The translations under genes and the position numbers were made by a program. The notes beneath the pieces were generated by a model. The model made no database searches and had not been told where the DNA came from. It saw only the letters and a program-made list of their open reading frames with translations. From Kitasatospora gansuensis (GTDB lineage Bacteria > Actinomycetota > Actinomycetes > Streptomycetales > Streptomycetaceae), in the NCBI RefSeq assembly GCF_014203705.1, contig NZ_JACHJR010000001.1:6386001-6450000 (forward strand): 64,000 nucleotides of DNA, written 5' to 3'. This document shows positions 24,156 to 33,056 of the stretch, piece after piece (position 1 is the stretch's first letter; each line of letters opens with the position of its first letter).

Positions 24156-25184
24156 ATGAGCGAAGCCCTGGCCCGGCGGGCCGCCACGCTTGAGGATGTG
24201 GCCCGAGCCGCGGGCGTGTCCCGGTCCACGGTGTCCCGGGTCATCAACAACATCCGCAACGTCGACCCGGAGTTGCAGCAGACCGTCCGCGACGCGGTGG
24301 CCGCCACCGGGTACGTCCCGAACGCCGCCGCGCGCGCCCTGGTGACCCGGCGGGCGGGTGCGGTGGCGCTGGTGATGTCCAGCTCCGCCGGGCAGTCCGC
24401 CGGGCAGGAGGGCATCTTCACCGACCCGTTCTTCGGCCGGGTGGTGAGCGGGATGATCGGCGCGCTGCGCCCGCTCGGCGTGCACCCGGTGCTGATGCTG
24501 GCCGACGACCCGGCCGCCCGCGAGCAGGTGCTCTCCTACCTGCGGCAGGGCAACGCGGACGGCGCGATGCTGGTCTCCACCCGGGCCGACGACCCGCTGC
24601 CCGGGCGGCTGCTCGACGCCGGGCTGCCCACCGTGCTGTTCGGCCGGCCGGGCGAGCCGCTGCCCGGACAGGTGAGCTGGGTGGACCTGCGCAACGTCGA
24701 GGGAGGCAGGCTGGCGGCCGAGCACCTGCGGGCCCGGGGCTGCCGACGGATCGTCACCATCGCGGGTCCGGCCGCGATCTCCGCCGGGGCGGACCGGCTG
24801 GCCGGCACCCGGGCGGTGCTCGGCGACCTCCCGGCGGTGGAGGGCGACTTCGGCCAGGCCAGCGGGGCCCGGGCGATGGAGCGGCTGCTCGACGAACACC
24901 CGGACCTGGACGGGGTGTTCGCCGCCAACGACCTGATGGCGCGCGGCGCGGTCGCGGTGCTCATCGAGCGCGGCCGCCGGGTGCCGGAGGACGTCGCGGT
25001 GATCGGCTTCGACGACAGCAGCGCCGCCACGGTCGGGCTGCCGCCGCTCAGCACCGTGCGGCAGCCGGTGGAGGAGATGGCGGCCGAGATGACCCGGCTC
25101 CTGCTGGACCGGATCGCCGATCCGCTGGCCGGTCCCGGTTCGGTGCTGTTCGACCCGGAGCTGGTGATCCGCGAGTCCGCCTGA
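24156..25184 (+). CDS. LacI-family transcriptional regulator
   Basis: 342 residues with the full LacI layout: N-terminal HTH (ATLEDVARAAGVSRSTVSRV, INNIRNVDPELQ, VPNAAARALVTRRAG), then a periplasmic-binding-like core (FGRVVSGMIGAL, DGAMLVSTR, DGVFAANDLMARGAVAVL, VIGFDDSSAATVGLPPLSTV). A TATAAA -10-like element lies just before the ATG. It probably governs a sugar locus; neither neighbour is a sugar importer, so the target is open. Confidence 0.88.
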   Translation: MSEALARRAATLEDVARAAGVSRSTVSRVINNIRNVDPELQQTVRDAVAATGYVPNAAARALVTRRAGAVALVMSSSAGQSAGQEGIFTDPFFGRVVSGMIGALRPLGVHPVLMLADDPAAREQVLSYLRQGNADGAMLVSTRADDPLPGRLLDAGLPTVLFGRPGEPLPGQVSWVDLRNVEGGRLAAEHLRARGCRRIVTIAGPAAISAGADRLAGTRAVLGDLPAVEGDFGQASGARAMERLLDEHPDLDGVFAANDLMARGAVAVLIERGRRVPEDVAVIGFDDSSAATVGLPPLSTVRQPVEEMAAEMTRLLLDRIADPLAGPGSVLFDPELVIRESA

Positions 25185-25231
25185 CCGTGTGTCGCGCGGG
25201 GAGGCGGTGTGACGGATCGTAGGCTGACGGG

Positions 25232-26080
25232 ATGTCACTGACCCGGCGGACGGTGCTGGCCGGGCTGGCGGCCGGGGTCCTGAGCTCCTGTGCCGCCGAC
25301 CCCGGCCCGAGCGAGGCTCCGGTGGCGTCTCCGTCCGTGTCTTCGTCCGCGTCTTCGGTGCGTCCCCGGTCGGTGGGCTCGCGCGGCAGGGACGAGGTGG
25401 TGGCCGAGTACGGCGCCGCGGTGCCCACCGAGTGGGGCCTCGACGTGACCGGGGTGGTCCGCAGCCTGCCCGGCGGTCAGGGTGTCGCGCTCACCTTCGA
25501 CGCCTGCGGCGGCCCCGGCGGCAGCGGGTACGACCGGGAGCTGGTGGACGCCCTCCGGCGGCACGCCGTACCGGCCACGCTGTTCGTCAACTCCCGCTGG
25601 ATCGAGGCCAATCCGGCCGTGCTGCGGGAGCTCGCCGCCGACCCGCTGTTCGAGCTGGGCAACCACGGCACCGCACACCGCCCGCTCTCGGTCACCGGCC
25701 GTTCCGCGTACGGCATCGACGGCACCCGGGACGCCGGCGGGGTGTACGACGAGGTGATGGTCAATCACACCGCGCTGGCGGCGCTGCTCGGACAGCCGCC
25801 CCGGTTCTTCCGCTCCGGCACCGCGCACTACGACGAGGTGGCCACCCGGATCGTGGCCGAACTGGGCGAGCGGGTGGCCGGGTTCACCGTGAACGCGGAC
25901 GGTGGCGCGACCTTCACCGCTGCCCAGGTCCGCCGGGCGCTCGGGGAGGTGCAGCCCGGCGATGTGGTGATCGCGCACTTCAACCAGCCCGGCCACGGTA
26001 CGGCGGCGGGCTTCGCAGCCGCGCTGCCCGGACTGCTCGACCAGGGCCGGAAGTTCGTGCACCTGCCGAAGAGTGGGTGA
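25232..26080 (+). CDS. Polysaccharide deacetylase (NodB-like) lipoprotein
   Basis: 282 residues. Starts MSLTRRTVLAGLAAGVLSSC: a twin-arginine-like signal with a lipobox ending in Cys. After a Ser/Ala-rich linker the NodB domain carries ALTFDACGGPGGSG (the TFDDG block with Asp, second Asp replaced by Ala) and the metal-binding HxxxH as GNHGTAHRP. Later motifs are RFFRSGTAHYDE and DVVIAHFNQPGHGT. A CE4-type deacetylase acting on wall or environmental polysaccharide is likely; the TFDA change is tolerated in several families. Confidence 0.85.
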   Translation: MSLTRRTVLAGLAAGVLSSCAADPGPSEAPVASPSVSSSASSVRPRSVGSRGRDEVVAEYGAAVPTEWGLDVTGVVRSLPGGQGVALTFDACGGPGGSGYDRELVDALRRHAVPATLFVNSRWIEANPAVLRELAADPLFELGNHGTAHRPLSVTGRSAYGIDGTRDAGGVYDEVMVNHTALAALLGQPPRFFRSGTAHYDEVATRIVAELGERVAGFTVNADGGATFTAAQVRRALGEVQPGDVVIAHFNQPGHGTAAGFAAALPGLLDQGRKFVHLPKSG

Positions 26081-26125
26081 CACCGGTCTAGTCCACTATC
26101 GTTCCGGTAGCCACCGGGAGGGCCG

Positions 26126-27466
26126 ATGATCCGCTCTGCGCAGAGCCGCACCATCCATGCCGGACACGTGTCGGGGGCGGTGGTCCGCTGCGGGGTGTCC
26201 GACGCGATGCTGGCCGAACTCCCGGTCTCCGTCGTGTTCTTCTACGACAAGGAGCTGGACCTGGACCGGCTGGCGGCCGGACTGGCCGAGGCGCTCGGCC
26301 GGGTGCCGCTGTTCGGCGGGCGGCTGCGGGTGGGCGAGGACGGGCTGGAGATCGTCTGCTCGGACGCCGGGGTGCCACTGGTCGTCTCCGAGGCGGCCGA
26401 GACGCTGCCCGAGGCGATGAGCCGGATGACGCTCGGCTCCTCCGGGTACGTCGACCACGTCGAGGCCAACCGGGCGCACTCCGGCGAGGCGCCGCTGTTC
26501 ACCGTCAGGGTCAGCCGACTGGCCGACGGCGGCACGGCGTTGGGTTGCTCCTGGCACCACGTGATCGGGGACGTCCAGAGCTTCATGACCCTGATGCGGG
26601 CCTGGTCGGCGGCGGTCGAGGGCACCGAGCCGCCCGAGGTCGGCATCGCCGGGGACCGCGAGAGCTTCCTGGACGCGGTGCTCCCGGCCGAGGACTCGGG
26701 GCGGCTCGGGTTCCGGATCCCCACGGCGACGGAGGCGGAGCTGCTGGCGCACGAGTTCCGCACCGCTCCGCGCGCCAACCGGACCGTCCAGGTCTACTTC
26801 ACCGACGCCGAAGTGGCGGCGATGAAGGCCGCGTTCGGTGCCGCCACCGGGCGGCGGCTGTCGGCCAACGACGTGCTGACGGCCCACGTGGTGACCACCG
26901 TACGGCAGCTGGACGAGGACGCCGAGGCCCGTGACCTGCTGCTGCCGGTGAACGTCCGGCGCCACCTGGGCATCCCGGCCGGGCAGCTCGGCAACCTGCT
27001 CGGCGAGGTGGTGCTGCGCTGCGCCCCGGCGGGGGAGGCGGCCGCGCTGGCCGGGGAGATCCGGTCGGCGGTGGACGAGTTCGCCACCGCGCACCTGAGC
27101 CTGCGGACCAACCGGGACTTCCTCGCCTCGGTCAGCCGGGAGCGGCTGCGGGACTGCGTACCGCTCGGCTTCGACCCGGCCAACAGGACCTTCACGCTCT
27201 CCAGCTGGAGCCGGGCCGGGGTCTACGAGGTGGCCTTCGAGGGGCACCGCCCGCTCGCCTTCAGCCCGGGGGCCAGCGTCCAACTGCCCTGGGTGGCCTG
27301 GCTGGTGGAGGGCTTCGCCGGTGCCGGGCAGCTGCTCACCGTGGTGCTGCCGGCCCGCCTCGCCGCCCGCCTGCGCGGGGAGGAGGGGCGGGCCGCCCTG
27401 CACCGGTACCGCGATCCGGCCGAGCGGCTGCCCGAACTCGCGGTGCAGATGAAGAAGTTGGCTTGA
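26126..27466 (+). CDS. BAHD-type acyltransferase
   Basis: 446 residues, the size of plant/fungal BAHD enzymes (PF02458, CoA-dependent acyl transfer to alcohols or amines). The catalytic HxxxD is present as SWHHVIGDVQSF at about residue 140. The structural DFGWG motif is replaced by YEVAFEGHRP, in context SSWSRAGVYEVAFEGHRP, which aligns to the usual region near the C-terminus. Also visible are PVNVRRHL and GNLLGEV. Such enzymes are far less common in bacteria than in plants and fungi. It stands alone here; the acceptor is unknown. Confidence 0.7.
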   Translation: MIRSAQSRTIHAGHVSGAVVRCGVSDAMLAELPVSVVFFYDKELDLDRLAAGLAEALGRVPLFGGRLRVGEDGLEIVCSDAGVPLVVSEAAETLPEAMSRMTLGSSGYVDHVEANRAHSGEAPLFTVRVSRLADGGTALGCSWHHVIGDVQSFMTLMRAWSAAVEGTEPPEVGIAGDRESFLDAVLPAEDSGRLGFRIPTATEAELLAHEFRTAPRANRTVQVYFTDAEVAAMKAAFGAATGRRLSANDVLTAHVVTTVRQLDEDAEARDLLLPVNVRRHLGIPAGQLGNLLGEVVLRCAPAGEAAALAGEIRSAVDEFATAHLSLRTNRDFLASVSRERLRDCVPLGFDPANRTFTLSSWSRAGVYEVAFEGHRPLAFSPGASVQLPWVAWLVEGFAGAGQLLTVVLPARLAARLRGEEGRAALHRYRDPAERLPELAVQMKKLA

Positions 27467-27474
27467 GCCGAGCC

Positions 27475-27499
27475 GGTGGCCCCGGGGGGCGGGGCCACC
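27475..27499. terminator. Hairpin terminator between converging genes
   Basis: GGTGGCCCC at 27475-27483 pairs perfectly with GGGGCCACC at 27491-27499 across a 7-nt loop. It lies between the BAHD gene (+) and the CBM32/beta-helix gene (-). Confidence 0.65.
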
Positions 27500-27508
27500 G
27501 CCGGTGCG

Positions 27509-30073
27509 TCAAGGGTAGGAGACGACCACCGAGGGGACGGTGGAGGTGCCCGAGGTGGGCGCGCCGATGTCGTTGATCACGTGGTTGTACTGGCCGTTGC
27601 CGCCCAGCGAGACCACCAGCAGGTCGTGGAACTTCACGCCCGGCTTGACCGGTGCCTCGAAGCCGTGGTCCTGACGGATGGTCGGGTCCACGTTGTAGTA
27701 GCAGTAGCTGCCCAGGCCCCAGCCCTCGTGGGTGGTGACGTTGTCGCCGACCTTGTAGGCCGCGTACCCCTGGACCGAACCGTTCTGCACGGCGGCCTGG
27801 TTGGGCGCATCGTAGGACTTCTCGTTCTGGAAGAAGACGGTCTTGCCGTTGTTGCCGTACCACTGCACGTCGTACTTGTTGAAGTGCTCGACGAACAGGC
27901 CGGTGGCCAGCACGTCGTCGCCGTTCACGACCAGGCCGTAGTCCGAGCGGTTGGTCTCCCAGCCCCAGCCTTCACCGTGGTCGGCGCGCCACAGCCAGGT
28001 GTGGTCGATGATCGCGTCGTCGCTGTTCACCACCACGGCGGTGGTCGCCTTGCCGGCGCCCGCGCCGCCGACCCGGACGAAGACGTCCTGGACGGTGGTG
28101 GGGTTGGCACCGTGGTCGGCCGAGGAGTTGGCCGGGCCGACCTCCAGCAGGGTGGCCGAGTTGACCGGACCGGCGTCGATCAGGAAGCCCGCGAGTTTGA
28201 CCCCGTCCACGTCGGCGACCTTCATCGCGGTCACCCCGTTGTCCGGGACGACGGTGGCCAGGCCGAGGCCGAGCACCACGGTGTCCGCGCGGGTCACGTT
28301 GATGGTCTGGTCGACGTGGTAGACGCCGGGCGTGAACAGCAGGTTGAGCCCCTGGGCCAGCGCCGCGTTGATGGTCGCGGCGGTCGCGCCGGGCTTCACC
28401 ACGTAGAACTGGCTCAGCGGGATCGAGCTGCCCTGCGGGGTGCCGTTGCCCCAGGAGACGCCGCGCGCGTCGGTCCGCTTGGCCGGGACGAAGACCTTGT
28501 AGTCGGCGCCGTCCAGGTAGAGGAAGGGCTTCTCCCGGGAGACCGGGGTGTTCTCCAGGGTGGTGTACGGCGGGTTCGGGAAGGCGCCGCCGGCCGGGGC
28601 GCCCTGGACGCCGGAGAAGACCTGGTTCCAGACGCCGTTGCTGAAGCCGCCGATCGAGCTGTCCCGGGTGTACCACTGCTGCTGCGAGTAGTTGCCGATC
28701 TGGCCGTCGACCTTGCTGTCCGCGATGTAGCCGCCGCTGGCCCAACCGTAGCCGTTGGGCGCCAGGTTGAGGCCGCCCTTGACGTGCATCCGGCGGAACG
28801 GCGCGGCCTGCGAGACCGCCCAGCGGTCGGTGCCGCTGACCGGGTTGAGCGCGAGGTTCTCGGCCGAGCGCCAGAAGTTCTGGGTGGCGTTGCCGTTGAA
28901 CCAGCCCGCGTCGACCGTGACGTCACCGTTGATGGTGGTGTCGTCGGGGGACAGGCCGAGGCCGGAGATCGAGGTGTAGAAGCCGATCTGCGCGTTCAGG
29001 TTGTTGTAGGTCCCCGGCTTGAACAGGAACTGGTAACGCCCGGTGCCGAATTGGGCCGACTCCTGCTGGGCGAAGACCTCGTCCAGCTTGGCCTGGATGT
29101 TGGGGGTGGCGGGGTCGAAGACGATCACGTTGGGGCCGAGGTCACCGCCGCCCGGGATCGGCGGCACGCTGCCGCCACCGGTGTTCACCTGGAACTCCCA
29201 GAGCGAGTAGCCCCAACTGGTGCCCCGGGCCTGGCCGTTCATCCGGACGTACCGGCCCGAGCCGCTGACGTCCAGGCTCTCGGTGCCGCCCGTGCCGTTG
29301 GTGGTGGTGCGGACGGTGGTCCAGCTGGTGCCGTCGTTCGAGGTCTGCAGCTGGTACGACTTCCCGTACGCGGCCTCCCAGTTGAGCACCACGCGGCAGA
29401 TCTGCTGGACCGAGCCCAGGTCGACCTGGAGCCACTGCGGGTCGCTCGCGGCGGAGGACCAGCGGGTGCCGTTGTTGCCGTCGGTGGCCAGGGCCGCGCC
29501 GGTCCCGCCGTTCTCGGTGGAGGAAGCGGTGGTCGGCCTGCCCTGGGCGGCGTTGGCGGTGCCACAGGTCGGGGGTGTGGCGCCGGTGCTGCCGAAGACC
29601 TGGAACTCCCAGAGCGAGTAGCCGTAGCCGGTGCCCCGGGTGATGCCGTTCATCCTGACGTACCGTCCGGAACCGGTGACGTCGATCGTCTCCAGGCCGC
29701 CGGTGCCGTTGCTGGTGCTGTGGATCGTGGTCCAGTTGGTGCCGTCGGCCGAGGTCTGGAGCTGGTACGACTTCCCGTACGCGGCCTCCCAGTTGAGCAC
29801 GACCCTGCTGATGGTGGCGGTGGCGCCCAGGTCGACCTGGAGCCACTGCTGGTCGCTCGCGGCGGACGACCAGCGGGTGCCGTTGTTGCCGTCGACGGCC
29901 AGGGCGGCGCCGGTACCGCCGTTCTCGGTGGAGGAGGCGGTGACCGTCTTCCCCTGCGAGATCAGCGAGTCGGCGGCGTTGGCGGTGCCGCCGGGTAGGG
30001 CCAGCACTGCTCCGGAGAGCAGGGCCAGCGTGGTGGTGGTCGCGGCAATACCGCGTGCCGAAGTGAGCCTCAC
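27509..30073 (-). CDS. Secreted CBM32-CBM32-beta-helix protein
   Basis: 854 residues from GTG 30073 (ribosome site AGGAGAA). Signal peptide ends near LPGGTANAADS. Two near-identical F5/8-type C (CBM32) domains follow at about 34-165 and 172-300, sharing ASSTENGGTGAALA, DGNNGTRWSSAASD and NWEAAYGKSYQLQTS. A large pectate-lyase/GH55-like right-handed beta-helix takes up the rest (FKPGTYNNLNAQIGFYTSIS, IDHTWLWRADHGEGWGWETN, FVEHFNKYDVQWYGNNG). Homologues are often mislabelled adenylyl cyclase. Probably an exported polysaccharide-active enzyme; the reaction is not proven. A CebR-like box upstream supports control by oligosaccharide. Confidence 0.82.
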   Translation of the reverse strand: MRLTSARGIAATTTTLALLSGAVLALPGGTANAADSLISQGKTVTASSTENGGTGAALAVDGNNGTRWSSAASDQQWLQVDLGATATISRVVLNWEAAYGKSYQLQTSADGTNWTTIHSTSNGTGGLETIDVTGSGRYVRMNGITRGTGYGYSLWEFQVFGSTGATPPTCGTANAAQGRPTTASSTENGGTGAALATDGNNGTRWSSAASDPQWLQVDLGSVQQICRVVLNWEAAYGKSYQLQTSNDGTSWTTVRTTTNGTGGTESLDVSGSGRYVRMNGQARGTSWGYSLWEFQVNTGGGSVPPIPGGGDLGPNVIVFDPATPNIQAKLDEVFAQQESAQFGTGRYQFLFKPGTYNNLNAQIGFYTSISGLGLSPDDTTINGDVTVDAGWFNGNATQNFWRSAENLALNPVSGTDRWAVSQAAPFRRMHVKGGLNLAPNGYGWASGGYIADSKVDGQIGNYSQQQWYTRDSSIGGFSNGVWNQVFSGVQGAPAGGAFPNPPYTTLENTPVSREKPFLYLDGADYKVFVPAKRTDARGVSWGNGTPQGSSIPLSQFYVVKPGATAATINAALAQGLNLLFTPGVYHVDQTINVTRADTVVLGLGLATVVPDNGVTAMKVADVDGVKLAGFLIDAGPVNSATLLEVGPANSSADHGANPTTVQDVFVRVGGAGAGKATTAVVVNSDDAIIDHTWLWRADHGEGWGWETNRSDYGLVVNGDDVLATGLFVEHFNKYDVQWYGNNGKTVFFQNEKSYDAPNQAAVQNGSVQGYAAYKVGDNVTTHEGWGLGSYCYYNVDPTIRQDHGFEAPVKPGVKFHDLLVVSLGGNGQYNHVINDIGAPTSGTSTVPSVVVSYP
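29173..29974 (-). repeat. Tandem duplicated CBM32 coding units
   Basis: Two adjacent units of about 400 bp (29578-29974 and 29173-29557) encode the two CBM32 domains with long stretches of identity, for example NWEAAYGKSYQLQTS in both. This indicates a recent internal duplication. Confidence 0.8.
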
Positions 30074-30145
30074 GGGCTTCTCCTGCGCTGGGTGGGGTGG
30101 GGGTGGGGGAGGCGCAGCGGCGGACAGACGCGCCGTCAGATCTTT

Positions 30146-30159
30146 GGAGAGCGCTCCCC
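30146..30159. promoter_or_regulatory. CebR-like operator
   Basis: GGAGAGCGCTCCCC centred on AGCGCT, 11/14 match to the published CebR operator TGGGAGCGCTCCCA. It lies upstream of the secreted CBM32 protein. It points to control by cellobiose or another beta-glucoside signal, although no cebR gene is in the window. Confidence 0.55.
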
Positions 30160-30235
30160 GAGGGGAGTGTGGAGGGCTCAACTTCCTTGTGTCAAGGAGA
30201 CGGTGAGATTTCGGCACACGATCGAGTTGCACTAT

Positions 30236-30376
30236 CCAGGGGCTCGGGGAACTGCGAGGAGATCTGGCGTGTGGGTCACTGTGAAAGTGCCTGACCACTC
30301 TCGGACCTGCAACGTTTCCGAGGTTGGCGTCGCCCACGCGGCGGAGCCGCACATCAGCAGAGTCCCGAGCCCCTGG
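30236..30376. repeat. 13-bp inverted repeat flanking about 141 bp
   Basis: CCAGGGGCTCGGG at 30236-30248 and its exact reverse complement CCCGAGCCCCTGG at 30364-30376. With gaps the similarity runs a little further out. No clear target-site duplication is seen. It may be a remnant of a small element or a long-range structure. Confidence 0.5.
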
Positions 30377-30385
30377 TGGTGCGCG

Positions 30386-31597
30386 TCAGCGCATGGATCC
30401 GCCGGAGTCGAGGAAGCGGGAGAGCGGGAGGGTGGCCGCGCCGACGGTGACGGCGTCGGGGCCGAGGCGGCCGAGCTCGATGGAGGTCTGGGCGCGGGGG
30501 AAGCGCAGCGCGTACGAGGTGGCCGCGTCCTTGATGGCGGGGAGCAGGCGGGGGCCGAGCAGCAGGCCGGCCCAGCCGCCGATGATGATCCGCTCGGGGT
30601 TGAACAGGTTGATCAGGTCGGCGATCGCCGCGCCGAGGTACTCGGCGGACTCGGCGAGCAGCGAGACGGCTGACGGTTCGTCCCGTTCGGCGGCGGCGAG
30701 CAGGGCGGCCAGGCCCTCCTTCTCCGAGCTGCCGGGCGGGGCCTCGCCCCAGCGTTCGACCAGCGCTTCGGCGCCGACGTACGCCTCCAGGCAGCCCCGG
30801 GAGCCGCAGCGGCAGAGCCGTCCGCCGACGTGCACCTTGGTGTGGCCCCACTCGCCCGCGCTGCTGGTGGCGCCCCGGAACCGGGCGCCGTCGGCGATCA
30901 CGCAGGCGCCGACCCCGGAGCCGAACAGGGCGACCACCGCGTGCCGTGCGCCCTGGCCCGCGCCGAACCACATCTCGGCCTGGCCGAGCGTCTTGGCGCC
31001 GTTGTCGACGTGGAGCGGCAGGTCGGTGCCGGCCCGCAGCAGGCGGCCGAGCGGGACGGCGTCCCAGTCCACGGTCTGGCTGTGCACCACGATGCCGAGG
31101 CCGTTCCGGCCCGGATCGCCCTGCTCGACGATGCCGGGCACGCCGACGCCGACGCCGAGCACCTGGGACTCCTGGATGCCGGTCCGCTTGAGCACCTCGC
31201 CGATGCCGGTGAGCATCAACTCGACCACGTGGTCGACGTCGTGGCCGTGGTCGGAGAGCGGGTGGTCGCTCGCGGCGAGTTCGGTCAGGGCCAGGTCGAA
31301 CAGCGCGACCCGGACCTGGGTCTCGCCGACGTCCACCCCGATCAGGTGGGCCCGGTCCGGGGTGACCTGGAGCAGGATGCGCGGGCGGCCGCCGTCCGAC
31401 TCGACCGATCCGCACTCCTCGACCAGCCCGTCCGCGATCAGTTCGCCCACCACGTTGCTGACCGATCCGGCGCTGAGGCCGGTGATCTGCCCCAACTCCT
31501 GTCTGCTCAGCGGACCTTCGAAGTACAGCCGGTGCAACAGGGTGGATCGACTGCCCCGTCGCAGGTCACGGACGGTCTGCTTGCCTCGCTCTGCCAT
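30386..31597 (-). CDS. ROK-family transcriptional repressor
   Basis: 403 residues from ATG 31597. N-terminal wHTH (LLHRLYFEGPLSRQELGQIT, GLSAGSVSNVVGELIADGLV) followed by a sugar-kinase-like ROK domain with GVDVGETQVRVALFDL, the zinc motif CRCGSRGCLEAYVGAEA, and ALFGSGVGACVIADG. This is the XylR/NagC-type layout. It is divergent from a three-gene sugar ABC importer and is its likely repressor, with the sugar or phosphosugar as effector. Its ribosome site AGGAGGGAG is strong. Confidence 0.9.
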   Translation of the reverse strand: MAERGKQTVRDLRRGSRSTLLHRLYFEGPLSRQELGQITGLSAGSVSNVVGELIADGLVEECGSVESDGGRPRILLQVTPDRAHLIGVDVGETQVRVALFDLALTELAASDHPLSDHGHDVDHVVELMLTGIGEVLKRTGIQESQVLGVGVGVPGIVEQGDPGRNGLGIVVHSQTVDWDAVPLGRLLRAGTDLPLHVDNGAKTLGQAEMWFGAGQGARHAVVALFGSGVGACVIADGARFRGATSSAGEWGHTKVHVGGRLCRCGSRGCLEAYVGAEALVERWGEAPPGSSEKEGLAALLAAAERDEPSAVSLLAESAEYLGAAIADLINLFNPERIIIGGWAGLLLGPRLLPAIKDAATSYALRFPRAQTSIELGRLGPDAVTVGAATLPLSRFLDSGGSMR

Positions 31598-31638
31598 CTG
31601 GTCTCCCTCCTGATCTGAATCTATCGCTGCACGGACTC

Positions 31639-31667
31639 TTGACGCCAGCTTTTCTCACACGTTAAAT
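31639..31667 (+). promoter_or_regulatory. Sigma-70-type promoter of the sugar ABC operon
   Basis: TTGACG (31639-31644), 17-nt spacer, TTAAAT (31662-31667). Good match to HrdB consensus, about 75 nt before the ATG of the substrate-binding protein gene. Confidence 0.6.
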
Positions 31668-31741
31668 CACGGTCCGAAGTAAGCATCAGAGCCGGCGACT
31701 TCACCCCCATCCCCACCCACTCGTCCGAGAGGGACACGGTC

Positions 31742-33055
31742 ATGCGCATCAACCGTCTTGCCGCGGCCACCGCCCTGGTTTCCGTCCTCACCCTGACCGC
31801 CACCGCCTGCGGCGGCGGTTCCACCTCCGGAGGCGGCGACAACAGCAGCCCCAAGACTCTCACCTACTGGGCGAGCAACCAGGGCACCAGCCTGGAGCAC
31901 GACAAGCAGGTCCTGGAACCCGAGCTGAGAAAGTTCGAAGCGCAGACCGGCATCAAGGTGAAGCTGGAGGTGGTGCCCTGGTCCGACCTGCTGAACCGGA
32001 TCCTCGCCGCCACCGCTTCCGGCCAGGGCCCCGACGTGCTGAACATCGGCAACACCTGGTCCGCCTCACTGCAGGCCACCGGGGCGCTGCTGCCGTTCGA
32101 CGACGCCACCTTCGGCAAGATCGGCGGCAAGGACCGGTTCGTCCCCTCGACCATCGCCTCGGCCGGCGCGGCGGGCAAGGCCCCCGCCGCGGTGCCGCTG
32201 TACTCGATGGCGTACGGCCTCTACTACAACAAGAAGCTGTTCGAGGCGGCCGGTATCAGCAAGCCCCCGGCCACCTGGGACGAGCTGGTGACGGACGGTC
32301 AGAAGCTGACCAAGGACGGCAAGTACGGCCTGGCGATCGAGGGCGGCAACGTCTCGGAGAACGTCCACCACGCCTTCGCCTTCGGCAAGCAGCACGGCGC
32401 CGACTGGTTCGACGCCGCGGGCAAGCCCGCGTTCGCCACCCCCGAGGCGGTCGCGGCGATCAAGCAGTACGTCGACTTCATCGCCAAGGACAAGATCGCC
32501 GCTCCCGGCAACGCCGAGTACGCGGCCAACCAGTCGGTCACCGACTTCGCGAGCGGCAAGGCCGCGATGCTGATGTGGCAGGCCGCCGGGGCCTCGCTCA
32601 AGTCGCACGGGATGAACCCGGACGACTACGCGGTCGCGCCGATCCCGCTGCCCGCCGGCGCGAGCGGCGGCAAGGCGACCAGTTCGATGGTCGCGGGCAT
32701 CAACCTGGCGGTCTTCAAGAACAGCAAGAACACTGAGGGCGCGCTGCAGTTCGTGAAGTTCATGACCGGCAACGAGGAGCAGATCCAGCTCAACAAGACC
32801 TACGGCTCGATCCCGCCGGTCAAGGACGCGCAGGCCGACCCCGCCTTCGCCACCCCCGAGCTGAAGACCCTGTCGAACGTGCTCGCCACCAGCGCGGCCC
32901 CGCTGCCGCAGGTCGCCAACGAGAGCCAGTTCGAGACCCTGGTCGGCACGGCGGTGAAGAACCTGCTGGCCGCGGCCGCCGCCGGCAAGCCGGTCACCGA
33001 GGACAGCGTCAAGGCCGAGCTGACCAAGGCCCAGCAGCAGATGCCGGCCGGCTGA
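31742..33055 (+). CDS. Sugar ABC transporter substrate-binding lipoprotein
   Basis: 437 residues. Signal peptide with lipobox (LTLTATACGGG) and Ser/Gly linker, then a class-I extracellular solute-binding fold: ITVKLEV-like KVKLEVVPWSDLLNRILAAT, GPDVLNIGNTW, VPLYSMAYGLYYNKKLFEAA, and a C-terminal GNEEQIQLNKTYGSIPPVKD. First gene of an operon SBP - permease - permease - GH1; its ATPase is not encoded here, as usual in streptomycetes where a shared MsiK powers such importers. Probably imports an aryl-beta-glucoside or oligosaccharide. Confidence 0.9.
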   Translation: MRINRLAAATALVSVLTLTATACGGGSTSGGGDNSSPKTLTYWASNQGTSLEHDKQVLEPELRKFEAQTGIKVKLEVVPWSDLLNRILAATASGQGPDVLNIGNTWSASLQATGALLPFDDATFGKIGGKDRFVPSTIASAGAAGKAPAAVPLYSMAYGLYYNKKLFEAAGISKPPATWDELVTDGQKLTKDGKYGLAIEGGNVSENVHHAFAFGKQHGADWFDAAGKPAFATPEAVAAIKQYVDFIAKDKIAAPGNAEYAANQSVTDFASGKAAMLMWQAAGASLKSHGMNPDDYAVAPIPLPAGASGGKATSSMVAGINLAVFKNSKNTEGALQFVKFMTGNEEQIQLNKTYGSIPPVKDAQADPAFATPELKTLSNVLATSAAPLPQVANESQFETLVGTAVKNLLAAAAAGKPVTEDSVKAELTKAQQQMPAG

Positions 33056-33056
33056 C

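Larger units (their letters stand above)
30074..30385. other. Intergenic region between the CBM32 gene and the ROK gene
   Basis: No convincing gene. It holds the CebR-like box (30146-30159), an AACGTT-centred LacI-like site near 30311, and a 13-bp inverted repeat at 30236-30248 and 30364-30376. Confidence 0.6.

Noticed and set aside
29173..29974. CRISPR-like repeats
   Set aside because: The repetition is a two-copy coding duplication of CBM32 domains; there are no short regular repeats with spacers or cas genes.
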